In this document: one piece after another, positions 55,559 through 64,000 of the stretch
How positions within the stretch are numbered: the first letter of the stretch is position 1
How the letters are laid out: each line of letters starts with the position of its first letter
DNA from: Bacteroidota bacterium
GTDB lineage: Bacteria; Bacteroidota; Bacteroidia; Cytophagales; Spirosomataceae
NCBI GenBank assembly: GCA_020161355.1
Contig: JAIUOF010000001.1
Location: 1-64,000 of the forward strand
Length of the DNA stretch: 64,000 bases
Reading direction: 5' to 3'
The notes under the pieces: generated by a model
Seen by the model: only the letters and a program-made list of their open reading frames with translations
Databases searched by the model: none
Told to the model about the DNA's origin: nothing
Translations under genes and position numbers: made by a program

Positions 55559-57373
55559 ATGGCAGAAATTACGTTTGATTATAAAAGTCAGATACCGCTA
55601 TTGCCCAATGAACCCGGCATCTATAAGTATTTTGATGAAGAAAATCAGATAATTTATGTTGGGAAAGCCAAAAACCTGAAAAACAGGATCAGTAGCTATT
55701 TTTATAATTTTGATCGGGCAGACAGGAAAACCCGACGGTTGGTGCTAACAATCAGACGATTGGAATATACAGTAGTACCCACCGAATGGGATGCACTTTT
55801 GCTCGAAAATACACTTATTAAAGAGCACCAGCCCAAGTTCAACATCTTACTCCGTGACGATAAAACCTACCCCTACGTATGTGTAACCAACGAGCGGTTT
55901 CCAAGAGTAATTAAAACCCGAAGGATAGAAGACCGTAGTTTGGGTAAAATGTATGGTCCTTATGTCAATGCCAAGGCCATGTATGCGTTGCTTGATATGT
56001 TTACCAACCTTTACACCATACGCACCTGTAAGTATAATTTAAGTCAGGAAAACGTTGAAAATAAGAAATTTAAGGTTTGCCTTGAATACCATATCGGCAA
56101 TTGCAAAGGACCCTGTGAAGGGCTTCAGTCAGAGGAAGACTACATGAAGGAAATCGAACTGGTGCACAATATTCTGAAAGGAAATGTAAGTCCGGCCAAG
56201 AAGTATTTTCATGAAAAAATGTTGGAATCGGCTGAAAAAATGGCTTTTGAGGATGCCCATAAGTTTAAGTTAAAACTTGAGTTTCTGGAAGATTACCAGT
56301 CAAAAAGTACGGTTGTTAGCCCCAATATCCATGATGCCGATGTGTTTGCAATTCAATCGGATGAAAAAGCAGCTTATATCAACTATCTGAAAGTCGTAAA
56401 TGGAACCATAATCAGAACCCAAACCCTCGAAGTTAAAAAACCGCTGGAAGAATCAGAGTCTGATATTCTGACGTTGGTGATTTTTGATTTGAGAAAAAAA
56501 TATGAATCTGAAGCCAAAGAAATCATCACCAACATTGATTTGGAGGTTGATCTGAAAGTTCAGATTACTATTCCACAGATTGGCGATAAGAAAAAGCTTA
56601 TCGAAATGTCGCTCCGTAATGTAATGTTTTATAGACATGAAAAAGCCGAACGGGAGGCAATTGAAGCCAGTGGTGCTACCAATAAACGTGACAGGGTTTT
56701 GATAAAACTAAAACAAGACCTTAACTTAAAATCGCTCCCCAGGAGGATCGAATGTTTTGATAATTCCAACATACAGGGCACAAATCCGGTTTCGGCCATG
56801 GTATGTTTTATAAATGGTCAGCCTTCTACCCGTGATTACAGGCATTTTATTCCTAAAACCGTTGTTGGCCCTGATGATTTTGCCACCATGAATGAGGTGG
56901 TGGGCCGCCGATATGCAAGACTTTTGGAAGAAAAAGCCGAATTGCCTGATTTGATTATTATAGATGGGGGCAAAGGACAACTTTCGGCAGCCTGTGATGC
57001 ACTTAAGACATTAGGTCTTTATGGACAGATTCCGATTATTGGTATAGCGAAAAGACTTGAAGAGATTTATTTTCCGGAGGATACTTTACCTGTTTATATT
57101 GATAAAAAGTCTGAATCTCTTAAATTGATTCAAAGAGCCCGTGATGAGGCACACCGTTTTGGCATCACACATCACCGCAACCGCAGGAGTAAAAATTTCC
57201 TGATTAGCAGTCTTGAATCGGCAGTGGGAATAGGTAAAACCACAGCCACTAAGGTCTTAAATCATTTTAAGAGTATCAGCAACATCAAAAATGCCTCCGA
57301 AGAGGAATTGAATGCCGTTTTAGGAAAAGACAAAGCCCGGAGAATAAGGGAATTTTTGGAAAAAGAAAGCTAG
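55559..57373 (+). CDS. uvrC: excinuclease ABC subunit UvrC
   Basis: Makes both incisions in nucleotide-excision repair. It is 604 residues long, with the GIY-YIG domain (PGIYKYFDEENQIIYVGKAKN near 18-38), a central Cys cluster region (CKYNLS, CLEYHIGNCKGPC), a UVR motif (about 200-235), an RNase H-like nuclease domain (CFDNSNIQGTNPVSAMV) and C-terminal tandem HhH (IGKTTATKVLNHF). Full length and complete. Confidence 0.96.
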   Translation: MAEITFDYKSQIPLLPNEPGIYKYFDEENQIIYVGKAKNLKNRISSYFYNFDRADRKTRRLVLTIRRLEYTVVPTEWDALLLENTLIKEHQPKFNILLRDDKTYPYVCVTNERFPRVIKTRRIEDRSLGKMYGPYVNAKAMYALLDMFTNLYTIRTCKYNLSQENVENKKFKVCLEYHIGNCKGPCEGLQSEEDYMKEIELVHNILKGNVSPAKKYFHEKMLESAEKMAFEDAHKFKLKLEFLEDYQSKSTVVSPNIHDADVFAIQSDEKAAYINYLKVVNGTIIRTQTLEVKKPLEESESDILTLVIFDLRKKYESEAKEIITNIDLEVDLKVQITIPQIGDKKKLIEMSLRNVMFYRHEKAEREAIEASGATNKRDRVLIKLKQDLNLKSLPRRIECFDNSNIQGTNPVSAMVCFINGQPSTRDYRHFIPKTVVGPDDFATMNEVVGRRYARLLEEKAELPDLIIIDGGKGQLSAACDALKTLGLYGQIPIIGIAKRLEEIYFPEDTLPVYIDKKSESLKLIQRARDEAHRFGITHHRNRRSKNFLISSLESAVGIGKTTATKVLNHFKSISNIKNASEEELNAVLGKDKARRIREFLEKES

Positions 57374-57384
57374 AAAGCCAGAAG

Positions 57385-58485
57385 TTAGCCTGCAATTGAA
57401 ACTCCGATGAGTTTTCCAATTCCAAATGTAATAGCAGCAGCCGCAAGACCAAAAGCCACTTGTCTCAAGCCAGATTTCCAAAAACTTTTCCCGGTGAATA
57501 TAGTGATTACACCACCAATCATAAACAAGCCAACGGCACTTAATGCGGAGGATATAATAATGGCGTTTCTGCCACCCAGCCAAAAATAGGGGATAACGGG
57601 CAAAATTGCACCCACCGCAAACATCAAAAATGATGAAACCGCAGCTTCCATTGCCGAGCCTTCCAGGTCTTCGGTATTGAGTCCAAGTTCCTCTTTTACC
57701 AATATTTGATGTGCTTTTTCTTTGTCCTGCATGGCATCATGGGCCATTTTTTTTGATTCTATATCCGAAAAGCCTTTGGCCAGATAAATGAGTTCAAGCT
57801 CTTTTTGTTCACCCTCAGGGTTATGTTCCAGTTCTGCCATTTCCAGCTCCATTTGATTTTCATAGAGTTCCTGAGAGCTTTTTACCGATATCCATTCGCC
57901 CAAAGCCATTGACAATGCTCCGGCTAGTAAGCCTGCCAAACCAGTCAATAAAACCTCCTTTTGTCCGTTGGTAGCTCCGGCTATACCCATCACCAGGCTG
58001 AAATTGGAAACCAGGCCATCGTTGCCTCCCAACACAGCGGCCCGCAGAGCATTCCCTCCGACAGAGCGATGTTGTTTTTCAAATTTTGAAAGCTCAGTTC
58101 CCGTAATTTCCGTTTTTCTTTCAAGTATATTGTTGAGGATATTTACATGAGAAGTGTCCGATATTGAACCTGCCAGATTTAAGTCTTTCCGGGCTTTAAG
58201 AATAGTTTTGGTAAGTCGTTTTTCTGTATCCAGCAATATTCCGAGAATAAAGTCTTTTCCGGCAAATTTGCTGATTTTGACAATAGCTCTTGCTCTGAAA
58301 GAAGGCTTTGGCATTTTATCAATATTCAGGTTGTTGGATTTTAAAAATGCAACAGCATGGCTCTTTTCTATTTCGCTCATTTGAGCGAAAATCATTGCAA
58401 CTCCTTCATTTTCTTCCAGTTTAGCCAGTACAGAGTATAAGAAACTTGCATCAACCTCGGTCTGAATATTATCTAATTTTACCAT
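57385..58485 (-). CDS. mbfA: ferritin-like/VIT1 fusion (MbfA-type iron or manganese transporter)
   Basis: A 366-residue protein. Residues 1-135 form a ferritin-like helical domain with potential di-iron ligands (Glu10, Glu24-27, E40-x2-H43). Residues 140-366 form a VIT1/CCC1 membrane domain with the signature GGNDGLVSNFSLVMGIAGA, the cytoplasmic Glu-rich MELEMAELEHNPEGEQKELE metal-binding helix, and five helices. This fusion is the architecture of MbfA, which exports iron and protects against peroxide. The symbol is by analogy. Confidence 0.83.
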   Translation of the reverse strand: MVKLDNIQTEVDASFLYSVLAKLEENEGVAMIFAQMSEIEKSHAVAFLKSNNLNIDKMPKPSFRARAIVKISKFAGKDFILGILLDTEKRLTKTILKARKDLNLAGSISDTSHVNILNNILERKTEITGTELSKFEKQHRSVGGNALRAAVLGGNDGLVSNFSLVMGIAGATNGQKEVLLTGLAGLLAGALSMALGEWISVKSSQELYENQMELEMAELEHNPEGEQKELELIYLAKGFSDIESKKMAHDAMQDKEKAHQILVKEELGLNTEDLEGSAMEAAVSSFLMFAVGAILPVIPYFWLGGRNAIIISSALSAVGLFMIGGVITIFTGKSFWKSGLRQVAFGLAAAAITFGIGKLIGVSIAG

Positions 58486-58503
58486 TTTTTCTCATTTACA
58501 CCT

Positions 58504-58534
58504 CAAATGTATTTTTAATAATTTGTTTTTTCAA
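58504..58534 (-). promoter_or_regulatory. candidate promoter of the ferritin/VIT1 gene
   Basis: On the minus strand, TTG (58534-58532), 20 bases, then TACATTTG (58511-58504). The match and spacing fit the Bacteroidota consensus. The leader would be only about 12 bases. No Fur-box-like palindrome is evident. Confidence 0.55.
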
Positions 58535-58664
58535 TGATATGTGTGGGTTTAGATGTAATTTGAGTTTAGACTTTTTAAAAAAAAGGACAGTGTTTTTAAA
58601 TATTTTGAAAAAATCCCTACTTTAGTAAATATTTAAAATATACTACTTAATCTGAAAATAATAG

Positions 58665-59747
58665 ATGTCATTCAGGCGACTTATCATTCCTGTATTTTAT
58701 ATTTTCTGTTTTTCCATCTATGGTCAGGAAAGTAAAACGACCTATATTATTGATAGTCTCAGAATTACTTATAATTTGCCTCGAACTGACACTTTTTCAA
58801 ATGACACCTCCGATGCACTTGATTTTGCCCTAAATTTTGAGTTTGGAAATGAACCCAGATGCCTTACCTACCAAGCAATGCCGGCTTCAGTTGACAGTTC
58901 CAATGCCAAGTCCTGGGTACAAAATTTTTTGGGTGGAAATATTGATCTGTCAACACTTGAGCCTCAAATTGAATTTTACAAAAATTCATTCAAATACCCC
59001 TATTGTGAGAAGGAACTGGCAGAATTCCGGAATTTTTTCAAATGGATAAAAAAATATAGTAAGGGCGATTTTGTTTGGGTAAATATTCCTTCTCAGGAAT
59101 TGTATGTTTTTCAGGATTCAAAATTCAAATACAAAATGAATGTGATTGTGGGGACGTATAAAAATCAGACGCCCATTTTTGCCGACTATATTGACAATTT
59201 CTCCTTGTTTCCCTATTGGTATCCTACCCAGAATATTGTTTTTGATGAGATAATTCCTAAGACTATTGCTGATATTGGCTTTTTAGAACGGAATTTTTAC
59301 GAGGTTTTAGATAAAAAAGGGAAGATAGTTGATCCTTTATCCCTGGAATGGGAGACCTTTAAAAGAGATAAATTCCCTTACAGAATCAGGCAGACTACCG
59401 GATGTTTTAATTCTCTTGGATTGATAAAATTTAACCTGAAAAACCCATTTAGTATTTATTTGCACGATACGCAACACACCCAGACCAGCCGCGGACTTTT
59501 TAAGAAATCAAAAAGATATTATTCACATGGCTGTATCAGAATAGAAAAGCCAAAGGAGTTTTTGAGTTTTTTAAAACCTGCAAAGCCCGTAGATCCCGAT
59601 TTTATGGTTGATTGCCCTACAGATAAAAAACCTATAACAATCCCATTAAAAGAAAAAATGCCGGTTTTTGTGATGTATTTTACTGATTTTATCAATGAAA
59701 AAGGGCAATTGATTTCGAAGCCGGACTTTTATAAACTGCTGCATTAA
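58665..59747 (+). CDS. L,D-transpeptidase (YkuD domain)
   Basis: A 360-residue exported enzyme with a signal peptide (residues 1-21, ending SIYGQ). The YkuD domain spans about 130-330: VNIPSQELYVFQ, VIVGTYKNQTP, YLHDTQHTQ and the catalytic SHGCIR (287-292, Cys290, with His288 and Arg292). It has no clear N-terminal peptidoglycan-binding domain. It forms 3-3 cross-links or attaches proteins to peptidoglycan in the periplasm. Confidence 0.9.
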   Translation: MSFRRLIIPVFYIFCFSIYGQESKTTYIIDSLRITYNLPRTDTFSNDTSDALDFALNFEFGNEPRCLTYQAMPASVDSSNAKSWVQNFLGGNIDLSTLEPQIEFYKNSFKYPYCEKELAEFRNFFKWIKKYSKGDFVWVNIPSQELYVFQDSKFKYKMNVIVGTYKNQTPIFADYIDNFSLFPYWYPTQNIVFDEIIPKTIADIGFLERNFYEVLDKKGKIVDPLSLEWETFKRDKFPYRIRQTTGCFNSLGLIKFNLKNPFSIYLHDTQHTQTSRGLFKKSKRYYSHGCIRIEKPKEFLSFLKPAKPVDPDFMVDCPTDKKPITIPLKEKMPVFVMYFTDFINEKGQLISKPDFYKLLH

Positions 59748-59775
59748 AGGATTTTGGAAAGAATATTTAAATTAT

Positions 59776-59807
59776 TTTGGAGTTTTACGTATAGAATAAT
59801 ATTTTTG
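59776..59807 (+). promoter_or_regulatory. promoter of the DUF6364/PIN module
   Basis: TTTG (59776-59779), 20 bases, then TATTTTTG (59800-59807): an excellent match to the Bacteroidota consensus. The expected start near 59814 leaves about an 18-base leader before the ATG at 59832. Confidence 0.65.
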
Positions 59808-59815
59808 TACGTATA
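59786..59815 (+). promoter_or_regulatory. candidate autoregulatory operator (paired TACGTATA)
   Basis: Two identical copies of TACGTATA (59786-59793 and 59808-59815), 22 bases start to start, flank the -7 box. Each copy contains the palindrome TACGTA. Two helical turns apart on the promoter, this is the layout expected of a ribbon-helix-helix antitoxin operator, so binding by the DUF6364 product is a reasonable inference. Confidence 0.5.
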
Positions 59816-59831
59816 AAATATTGAATAAGAA

Positions 59832-60095
59832 ATGGATACTAAAATCACATTAAGTTTTGACCAGAAGATTATAGAAAAGGCCAAAGATTTTGCTGCATCT
59901 CAAGGCATGAGTTTGAGCAGGCTTACCGAGTTTTTATACGAGAAAATCACTTCTTCACCCAAGTCTTATGCCTCGCTGGAAGATATTCCGATAGCAGATT
60001 TTATAAGTTTGGTTGCTGAAGAGCAGGCTATTTATAAAACCGCTACCAAAAGCTCAAAGTCTCTGAAGAAAGAATATTACGAATCCAGAAAATGA
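59832..60095 (+). CDS. DUF6364-family antitoxin, ribbon-helix-helix type
   Basis: An 87-residue protein. The start MDTKITLSFDQKIIEKAKDFA followed by GMSLSRLTEFLYEKI gives one beta strand and two helices, the ribbon-helix-helix pattern of DUF6364 proteins. The charged tail (SKSLKKEYYESRK) would wrap the toxin. The ATGA overlap with the PIN gene and the upstream operator support an antitoxin role. Confidence 0.82.
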   Translation: MDTKITLSFDQKIIEKAKDFAASQGMSLSRLTEFLYEKITSSPKSYASLEDIPIADFISLVAEEQAIYKTATKSSKSLKKEYYESRK

Positions 60096-60508
60096 AATTA
60101 TTTTTGGACGCCAACATATTAGTTTCTGTCCTTAACCATGAGATGCCTGTTTTTAGTTATAGCTCACGGTTGATGAGTTTACCCTCTTACAGGTCTAATT
60201 ATCAGCTTTTTACTTCGCCGATTTGCCTTGCTATTGCCTATTATTTCGCAGAAAAAAAATGTGGAAACAAGCGGGCAATTGAGAAAATGCAGATTTTGTC
60301 AGGTCATCTAGGAATAACCAATATTGGTCAAAAAGAAGTAATTGCAGTTAATACAAACAAAAAAGTTAAAGATTATGAAGACGGCCTGCAATATTATGCA
60401 GCTTTGCACGCCGGATGTGAGGCGATAATTACCGAAAATATCAACGACTTTTACTTTTCTGATTTACCGGTTTATACTTCTAAGGAGTTTATTTTGAATA
60501 TTTTATAA
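60092..60508 (+). CDS. PIN-domain ribonuclease toxin (VapC-like)
   Basis: A 138-residue PIN protein: Asp6 in FLDANIL, an acidic pair at Asp94/Asp97 (VKDYEDGLQ), and Asp119 in TENINDFYF, in the order of the PIN active site. The usual glutamate after the second strand is not obvious; Glu54 is the nearest acidic residue, so activity is not certain. It probably cleaves RNA when released from the DUF6364 protein. Confidence 0.82.
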   Translation: MKLFLDANILVSVLNHEMPVFSYSSRLMSLPSYRSNYQLFTSPICLAIAYYFAEKKCGNKRAIEKMQILSGHLGITNIGQKEVIAVNTNKKVKDYEDGLQYYAALHAGCEAIITENINDFYFSDLPVYTSKEFILNIL

Positions 60509-60529
60509 TAAGAAAACTATATCAAAAAC

Positions 60530-61612
60530 TCACTTTTTCCACAATTTATAAGGTTTGTCAATTTCAGTTTTAAAAGGTAGTAATATTTTTTTACCTGTTC
60601 CGGCTGATTCATACGCAGCCATTATCACTTCCAATACAGCCTTTCCATCATGACCTGTTACGAGCGGTTCTTTATCATTTTTCACACAATCCACAAAATG
60701 TTCAAACTCCTGCGGGAATCCATAGTTCCAGATTTCTTCGTACATGGTATAACTCCAGCCAACAGTATTTCCTGCTTTCTCCACTGCATAGCCTACACCT
60801 TTTGTGCTATAAGTCTGAATGGAATTACCCTGAAGCACATCGGCGTAAGCAACGCCTTCCGAGCCATGAATTTCCGCCCTGTCGTCCATGCCACCAAGTT
60901 TTGTCCAGCTTTCTTCGGCCATTGCCGTTACGCCGTTTTCAAACTCTAAAATCAAAATTGAGTTATCGTCACCGATGGTTTTGTCAATATGTACACTGGT
61001 GCTCATCTGAGCATATACTGATTTTATAGGATTGTTTTTATTAAGCCATCTGAAAAATTGGATTGCATGACAGCCCATGTCCATCATTACGCCACCACCT
61101 GACCTTTCCACATCCCAAAAATGATCGGCGTGCGGCCCATCATGCTTTTCTGATTGCTTTAGTAAGACAGGTTTGCCCAATGCCCCTTCGTCTAAAAGCT
61201 GTTTCATTCGCACATATTTTGGAGTAAAGCATAGCTCCTCCGCATACATAAGTTTAACATTTGCTTTTTCACAGGCCGCAATCATCCTGTCGGCCTCTTT
61301 CAGATTCAGACAAAATGGTTTTTCCACAACAATATGCTTTCCTGCCAATGCTATTTTTTCTGTGATTTCACAATGCAAATTATTCGGAGCACCAATCACC
61401 ACCAAATCTAGATCTGGCATGGCCAGCATTTTATCTAAATCGGTGAAATAGTTAGGAATTTTATGATTTTCGGCGAAAGTTTTAACATGTTCAAGGGTCG
61501 GCGACATCACAGCCACGATTTCTGCATCGGCTACTTTTTTTATTGTCTCAGCATGAATAGTTGATATAAATTGCGAGCCTATTAATCCAATTTTTACTTT
61601 TCCTTCAATCAT
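60530..61612 (-). CDS. Gfo/Idh/MocA-family oxidoreductase
   Basis: A 360-residue NAD(P)-dependent sugar or cyclitol dehydrogenase. Its N-terminal Rossmann domain begins with KIGLIGSQFIST (7-18, GxxGxx form). VVEKPFCLNLKEADRM holds the conserved EKP catalytic lysine. The C-terminal alpha/beta domain includes GGGVMMDMGCHAI. Substrate unknown. It is unlinked to the glycan cluster and transcribed alone, converging on the toxin gene. Confidence 0.88.
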   Translation of the reverse strand: MIEGKVKIGLIGSQFISTIHAETIKKVADAEIVAVMSPTLEHVKTFAENHKIPNYFTDLDKMLAMPDLDLVVIGAPNNLHCEITEKIALAGKHIVVEKPFCLNLKEADRMIAACEKANVKLMYAEELCFTPKYVRMKQLLDEGALGKPVLLKQSEKHDGPHADHFWDVERSGGGVMMDMGCHAIQFFRWLNKNNPIKSVYAQMSTSVHIDKTIGDDNSILILEFENGVTAMAEESWTKLGGMDDRAEIHGSEGVAYADVLQGNSIQTYSTKGVGYAVEKAGNTVGWSYTMYEEIWNYGFPQEFEHFVDCVKNDKEPLVTGHDGKAVLEVIMAAYESAGTGKKILLPFKTEIDKPYKLWKK

Positions 61613-61792
61613 AATTCAGAATTATTTGAGCTTGAATTTACTCAATTAATCTGAAAATAAACTTTATTTTAATGTTAAAATTGAGATAACGTTGGTGAAT
61701 TGTTAGTAGAATCAAATTGCCATCAGTGTTTGGTTTTAAATTTTGTCTTCGATTGACATTTTCGGAATCGACTTTGAACCCGTCGAATATTT

Positions 61793-61987
61793 TCAAGCTA
61801 ATTCATATTCAACAATATTGGGTTTTGAAGAAGATTTAGAGGCAGCTAATACTTCTATTCCGACCAATTGTCTATCAACTGAATAATCTAAAATTACTCC
61901 TTCTTTTTCCATATCTGATTCATATACAGTCAGGTCATTGAATTTGATATATAAAATATCAGTTTCTTTGTCGTATTTTATTTTCAT
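61793..61987 (-). CDS. DUF2283 protein (orphan)
   Basis: A 64-residue beta-rich protein of the DUF2283 family: KIKYDKETDILYIKF, then GVILDYSVDRQLVGIEVL. Such genes usually pair with a DUF4258 gene, which would have to lie at 61988-62086; there is no room and no coding frame there. The short gene is complete and starts at ATG 61987. It is possibly a solitary antitoxin-like remnant. Confidence 0.82.
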   Translation of the reverse strand: MKIKYDKETDILYIKFNDLTVYESDMEKEGVILDYSVDRQLVGIEVLAASKSSSKPNIVEYELA

Positions 61988-62086
61988 AAAGATATATCGA
62001 TTTTAAAGTATTTTAACTTTTTACAGAATTTATATATTTTTATGTAAAAAGCATTTAAGTAAATGGGAAAAAATTAAATTTACCAA

Positions 62087-62809
62087 ATGAAAATGAAGTT
62101 TTTTATATTAATTAACAGCTGTCTCATTAGTTTAAATTTATTTGGGCAAAATGATTTTAGAAAATCATTAAATTTAAACTTTTCTTATGATAAAAAGTAT
62201 AAATTTTTGTATGGTTTTCAAGATTCAGTTTTTAGAGGTAGAAAAGTGAACCAAAATAATTTCAGAATCAACCCTTCCATAAGCTTTACGAACAAAAAAG
62301 GTAATTTTTGGGAGTTTAGATTAAATGGTGGTCTTTTTAAAGAAGATTCTCTGGAAACGAAAAGCGTCGTTAACCAATCAGTTGGAGGTGTTCTACATGA
62401 TTCAAGGTTTGTTAATTTTCTAGTTCTGAACCATTTAGATTTAACCAAAAAGAGGAATAATCTAAAATTTCTACTTAGCCTAAAATATCAAATTGGGTAT
62501 AATGAATCGTTTTTGTGGACTCATGGTTATGACATAAATGAGAAAGTAGTTACTTCAGAAATTGGACTAACTTCAAAAGTTAGATATCGTTTCCAGAATA
62601 GATTCTTTATAGATTTCATCCCTCCAATTTTATGTAATTTCTCCACTAGAGTTGGAAATAGAAATAATAATTTACCTTATATTGAAAGTTATAAGAAAAA
62701 GTTATCGATTATTGATTTTGATTCTAACATTTTATCAATTTCTAGGAATAACTATAATTTATATCAAACTAACTTTAGAGAATTTATTTCCGTAGGATTT
62801 TTATTTTAA
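62087..62809 (+). CDS. exported protein, probable outer-membrane beta-barrel
   Basis: A 240-residue protein with a signal peptide (residues 1-20, ending LFGQ). The remainder has alternating strands rich in Phe, Tyr and Asn (FLYGFQDS, FWEFRLNGGLF, FLLSLKYQIGY, RYRFQNRFFIDF) and ends in FISVGFLF, a terminal-Phe outer-membrane signature. About eight to ten strands are likely. No domain family recognised. Confidence 0.68.
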   Translation: MKMKFFILINSCLISLNLFGQNDFRKSLNLNFSYDKKYKFLYGFQDSVFRGRKVNQNNFRINPSISFTNKKGNFWEFRLNGGLFKEDSLETKSVVNQSVGGVLHDSRFVNFLVLNHLDLTKKRNNLKFLLSLKYQIGYNESFLWTHGYDINEKVVTSEIGLTSKVRYRFQNRFFIDFIPPILCNFSTRVGNRNNNLPYIESYKKKLSIIDFDSNILSISRNNYNLYQTNFREFISVGFLF

Positions 62810-62887
62810 GATGTAATATTTAATTGTGATTCAATTAGAATTATATTTAACTTTTATCCCTGTAATAATTACCAGACATAATGCTCT

Positions 62888-62920
62888 ACAAAAAAATCCC
62901 CGGCCTCTCAGCCAGGGATT
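62888..62920 (-). terminator. intrinsic terminator of the aconitase gene
   Basis: On the minus strand, GGGATT (62920-62915) pairs with AATCCC (62900-62895), with an inner GGC/GCC pair separated by one mismatch and a six-base loop; a run of Ts follows (62894-62890). It lies 26 bases after the aconitase stop. Confidence 0.75.
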
Positions 62921-62945
62921 CTCTACAAAACATAAGCAAGAAATA

Positions 62946-64000
62946 TTATTTTCCGGCTTGCTCTGCGATGATGTTTAATGCAGCACCGGCTTTGAACCAG
63001 CCTATTTGGGCATCATTGTAAGTATGATTAACCGTGATTTCGTCTTTGCTTCCATCGGTGTGGTTGGCCACAACGGTCAACGGCTTGCCAGGAGCAAATG
63101 AAGTCAAACCTACGATATCAAAGCTGTCGTCTTCTTTGATTTTGTCATAATCTGCCGGATTGGCGAATGTCAAAGCCAGCATCCCTTGTTTTTTGAGGTT
63201 GGTTTCGTGAATACGGGCAAACGACTTCACCAATATAGCTCTTACGCCCAAATGACGTGGCTCCATGGCTGCGTGCTCTCTTGATGAGCCTTCACCGTAG
63301 TTTTCGTCACCGATTACGATAGAGCCAATACCGGCGGCTTTATAGGCACGTTGGACAGCAGGTACCTCGCCATATTCGCCGGTCAATTGGTTTTTAACTT
63401 TATTGGTAGCTTCGTTGGCAAAGTTTACCGCACCTATCAATAGGTTATTGGAGATATTGTCCAGGTGACCGCGGTATTTTAACCATGGGCCGGCCATAGA
63501 GATATGGTCAGTGGTACATTTTCCTTTGGCTTTGATCAGAAGTTTAAGGCCTTTAAGGTCGGTACCTTCCCATTTGGCAAATGGAGCTAAAAGCTGAAGT
63601 CTGTCTGATTTTGGACTAACTTTCACCTTTACATTTTTACCGCTACGGGCTGGTTTTTGATATCCTGCATCCAATACATCGAAGCCCATCGGAGGCAATT
63701 CTATTCCCAATGGCGGATCCAGTCTTACCTGCTCGCCTTTTTCGTTGGTCAATGTATCTTTGGCAGGATTGAAAGTCAAATCTCCGGCAATGGCAAAAGC
63801 AGTCACGATTTCAGGTGAAGCTACAAATGCGTGAGTATTAGGGTTACCGTCAGCTCTTTTGGCGAAGTTTCGGTTAAATGACGTGATGATTGAGTTTCTT
63901 TCACCTTTTTCAGCACCATGACGTGCCCACTGGCCGATACAAGGTCCGCAGGCGTTAGCTAATACTACACCACCAATTTTTCCAAAAGTACCTAAAAGGC
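62946..64000 (-). CDS. acn: aconitate hydratase, C-terminal part (5' end outside window)
   Basis: The TCA-cycle enzyme interconverting citrate and isocitrate. The frame stays open from the TAA at 62946 to the window end, so the start is upstream of 64000 and 351 codons are visible. It includes the cluster cysteines in [11 protein letters not shown], the [14 protein letters not shown] segment, and the swivel domain with [15 protein letters not shown], which holds the family Ser and Arg. The arrangement resembles mitochondrial-type aconitase. Confidence 0.95.
   Translation of the reverse strand, partial: LLGTFGKIGGVVLANACGPCIGQWARHGAEKGERNSIITSFNRNFAKRADGNPNTHAFVASPEIVTAFAIAGDLTFNPAKDTLTNEKGEQVRLDPPLGIELPPMGFDVLDAGYQKPARSGKNVKVKVSPKSDRLQLLAPFAKWEGTDLKGLKLLIKAKGKCTTDHISMAGPWLKYRGHLDNISNNLLIGAVNFANEATNKVKNQLTGEYGEVPAVQRAYKAAGIGSIVIGDENYGEGSSREHAAMEPRHLGVRAILVKSFARIHETNLKKQGMLALTFANPADYDKIKEDDSFDIVGLTSFAPGKPLTVVANHTDGSKDEITVNHTYNDAQIGWFKAGAALNIIAEQAGK

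Noticed and set aside
1..64000. tRNA genes, CRISPR arrays, insertion sequences or prophage
   Set aside because: Reading the intergenic regions gave no cloverleaf, regular spacer repeat, transposase, integrase or phage gene.

Overview
The window is AT-rich chromosomal DNA from a member of the Bacteroidota, most likely a Cytophagales-type bacterium. The evidence is the PorX response regulator of the type IX secretion/gliding lineage, the ftsX-DUF3098-uppP-truB-ribF gene order, the bacillithiol deacetylase BshB1, several Bacteroidota-only hypothetical families, the scarcity of Shine-Dalgarno sequences and several matches to the Bacteroidota promoter consensus (TTTG or TTG, about 20 bp, TAnnTTTG). 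The species cannot be fixed from the sequence alone. I see no phage, insertion sequence, CRISPR array, tRNA or rRNA. One structural RNA, the small SRP RNA, is present.

Layout. 1-1.5 kb: two tandem divergent YhhN/TMEM86-like membrane proteins, the first cut by the window edge. 1.5-3.5 kb: hypothetical protein, alanine dehydrogenase, TsaE. 3.9-7.1 kb: the elongasome pair mrdA (PBP2)-rodA, here without mreBCD. 7.1-8.7 kb: an alpha/beta hydrolase, lipoprotein and zinc-ribbon operon. 8.8-11.2 kb: a large secreted two-LamG protein with its own promoter. 11.3-20.9 kb (minus): a nonulosonic (legionaminic-type) acid gene set with legB, legC, an ATP-grasp enzyme, a small HAD phosphatase, legI, legG, ptmE, legF and a Wzx-like flippase, headed by a GNGPSL-motif protein that may be the sugar transferase. 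21.2-27.5 kb: methyltransferase, three glycosyltransferases and a YfhO-type GT-C membrane protein. 27.5-37.5 kb (minus): an ABC-type polysaccharide export operon (SLBB export protein, PCP/Wzz, Wzm, Wzt, DegT aminotransferase, GT4) that runs on into an M23/LysM endopeptidase and bshB1.

37.6-64 kb is mostly housekeeping: a type II topoisomerase B subunit (parE-like), pheA, a GT-C-like protein, ribF-truB-uppP-DUF3098-ftsX, an acyltransferase, a bifunctional-nuclease family protein, a TIGR02757 protein, a LysM/DPBB protein, kdsB, porX, ftsE, fsa, the SRP RNA, a TMEM220-family protein, an NTP_transf_5 protein, uvrC, a ferritin-VIT1 fusion (MbfA-like), an L,D-transpeptidase, a DUF6364/PIN toxin-antitoxin pair with a readable promoter and operator, a Gfo/Idh oxidoreductase, an orphan DUF2283 protein, an outer-membrane-like protein and the C-terminal part of aconitase.

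Together the accessory part describes construction and export of a surface glycan that probably carries a nonulosonic acid. The housekeeping part supplies envelope functions: PBP2/RodA, FtsE/FtsX, UppP, KdsB, L,D-transpeptidase and M23. The feature most worth following up is the nonulosonic acid cluster. It lacks a recognisable LegH acetyltransferase but carries an ATP-grasp ligase and a HAD phosphatase embedded between legC and legI. Other points of interest are the tandem YhhN pair with reciprocally altered acidic motifs, three TTGA stop/start couplings, and five convergent gene pairs whose coding ends overlap.
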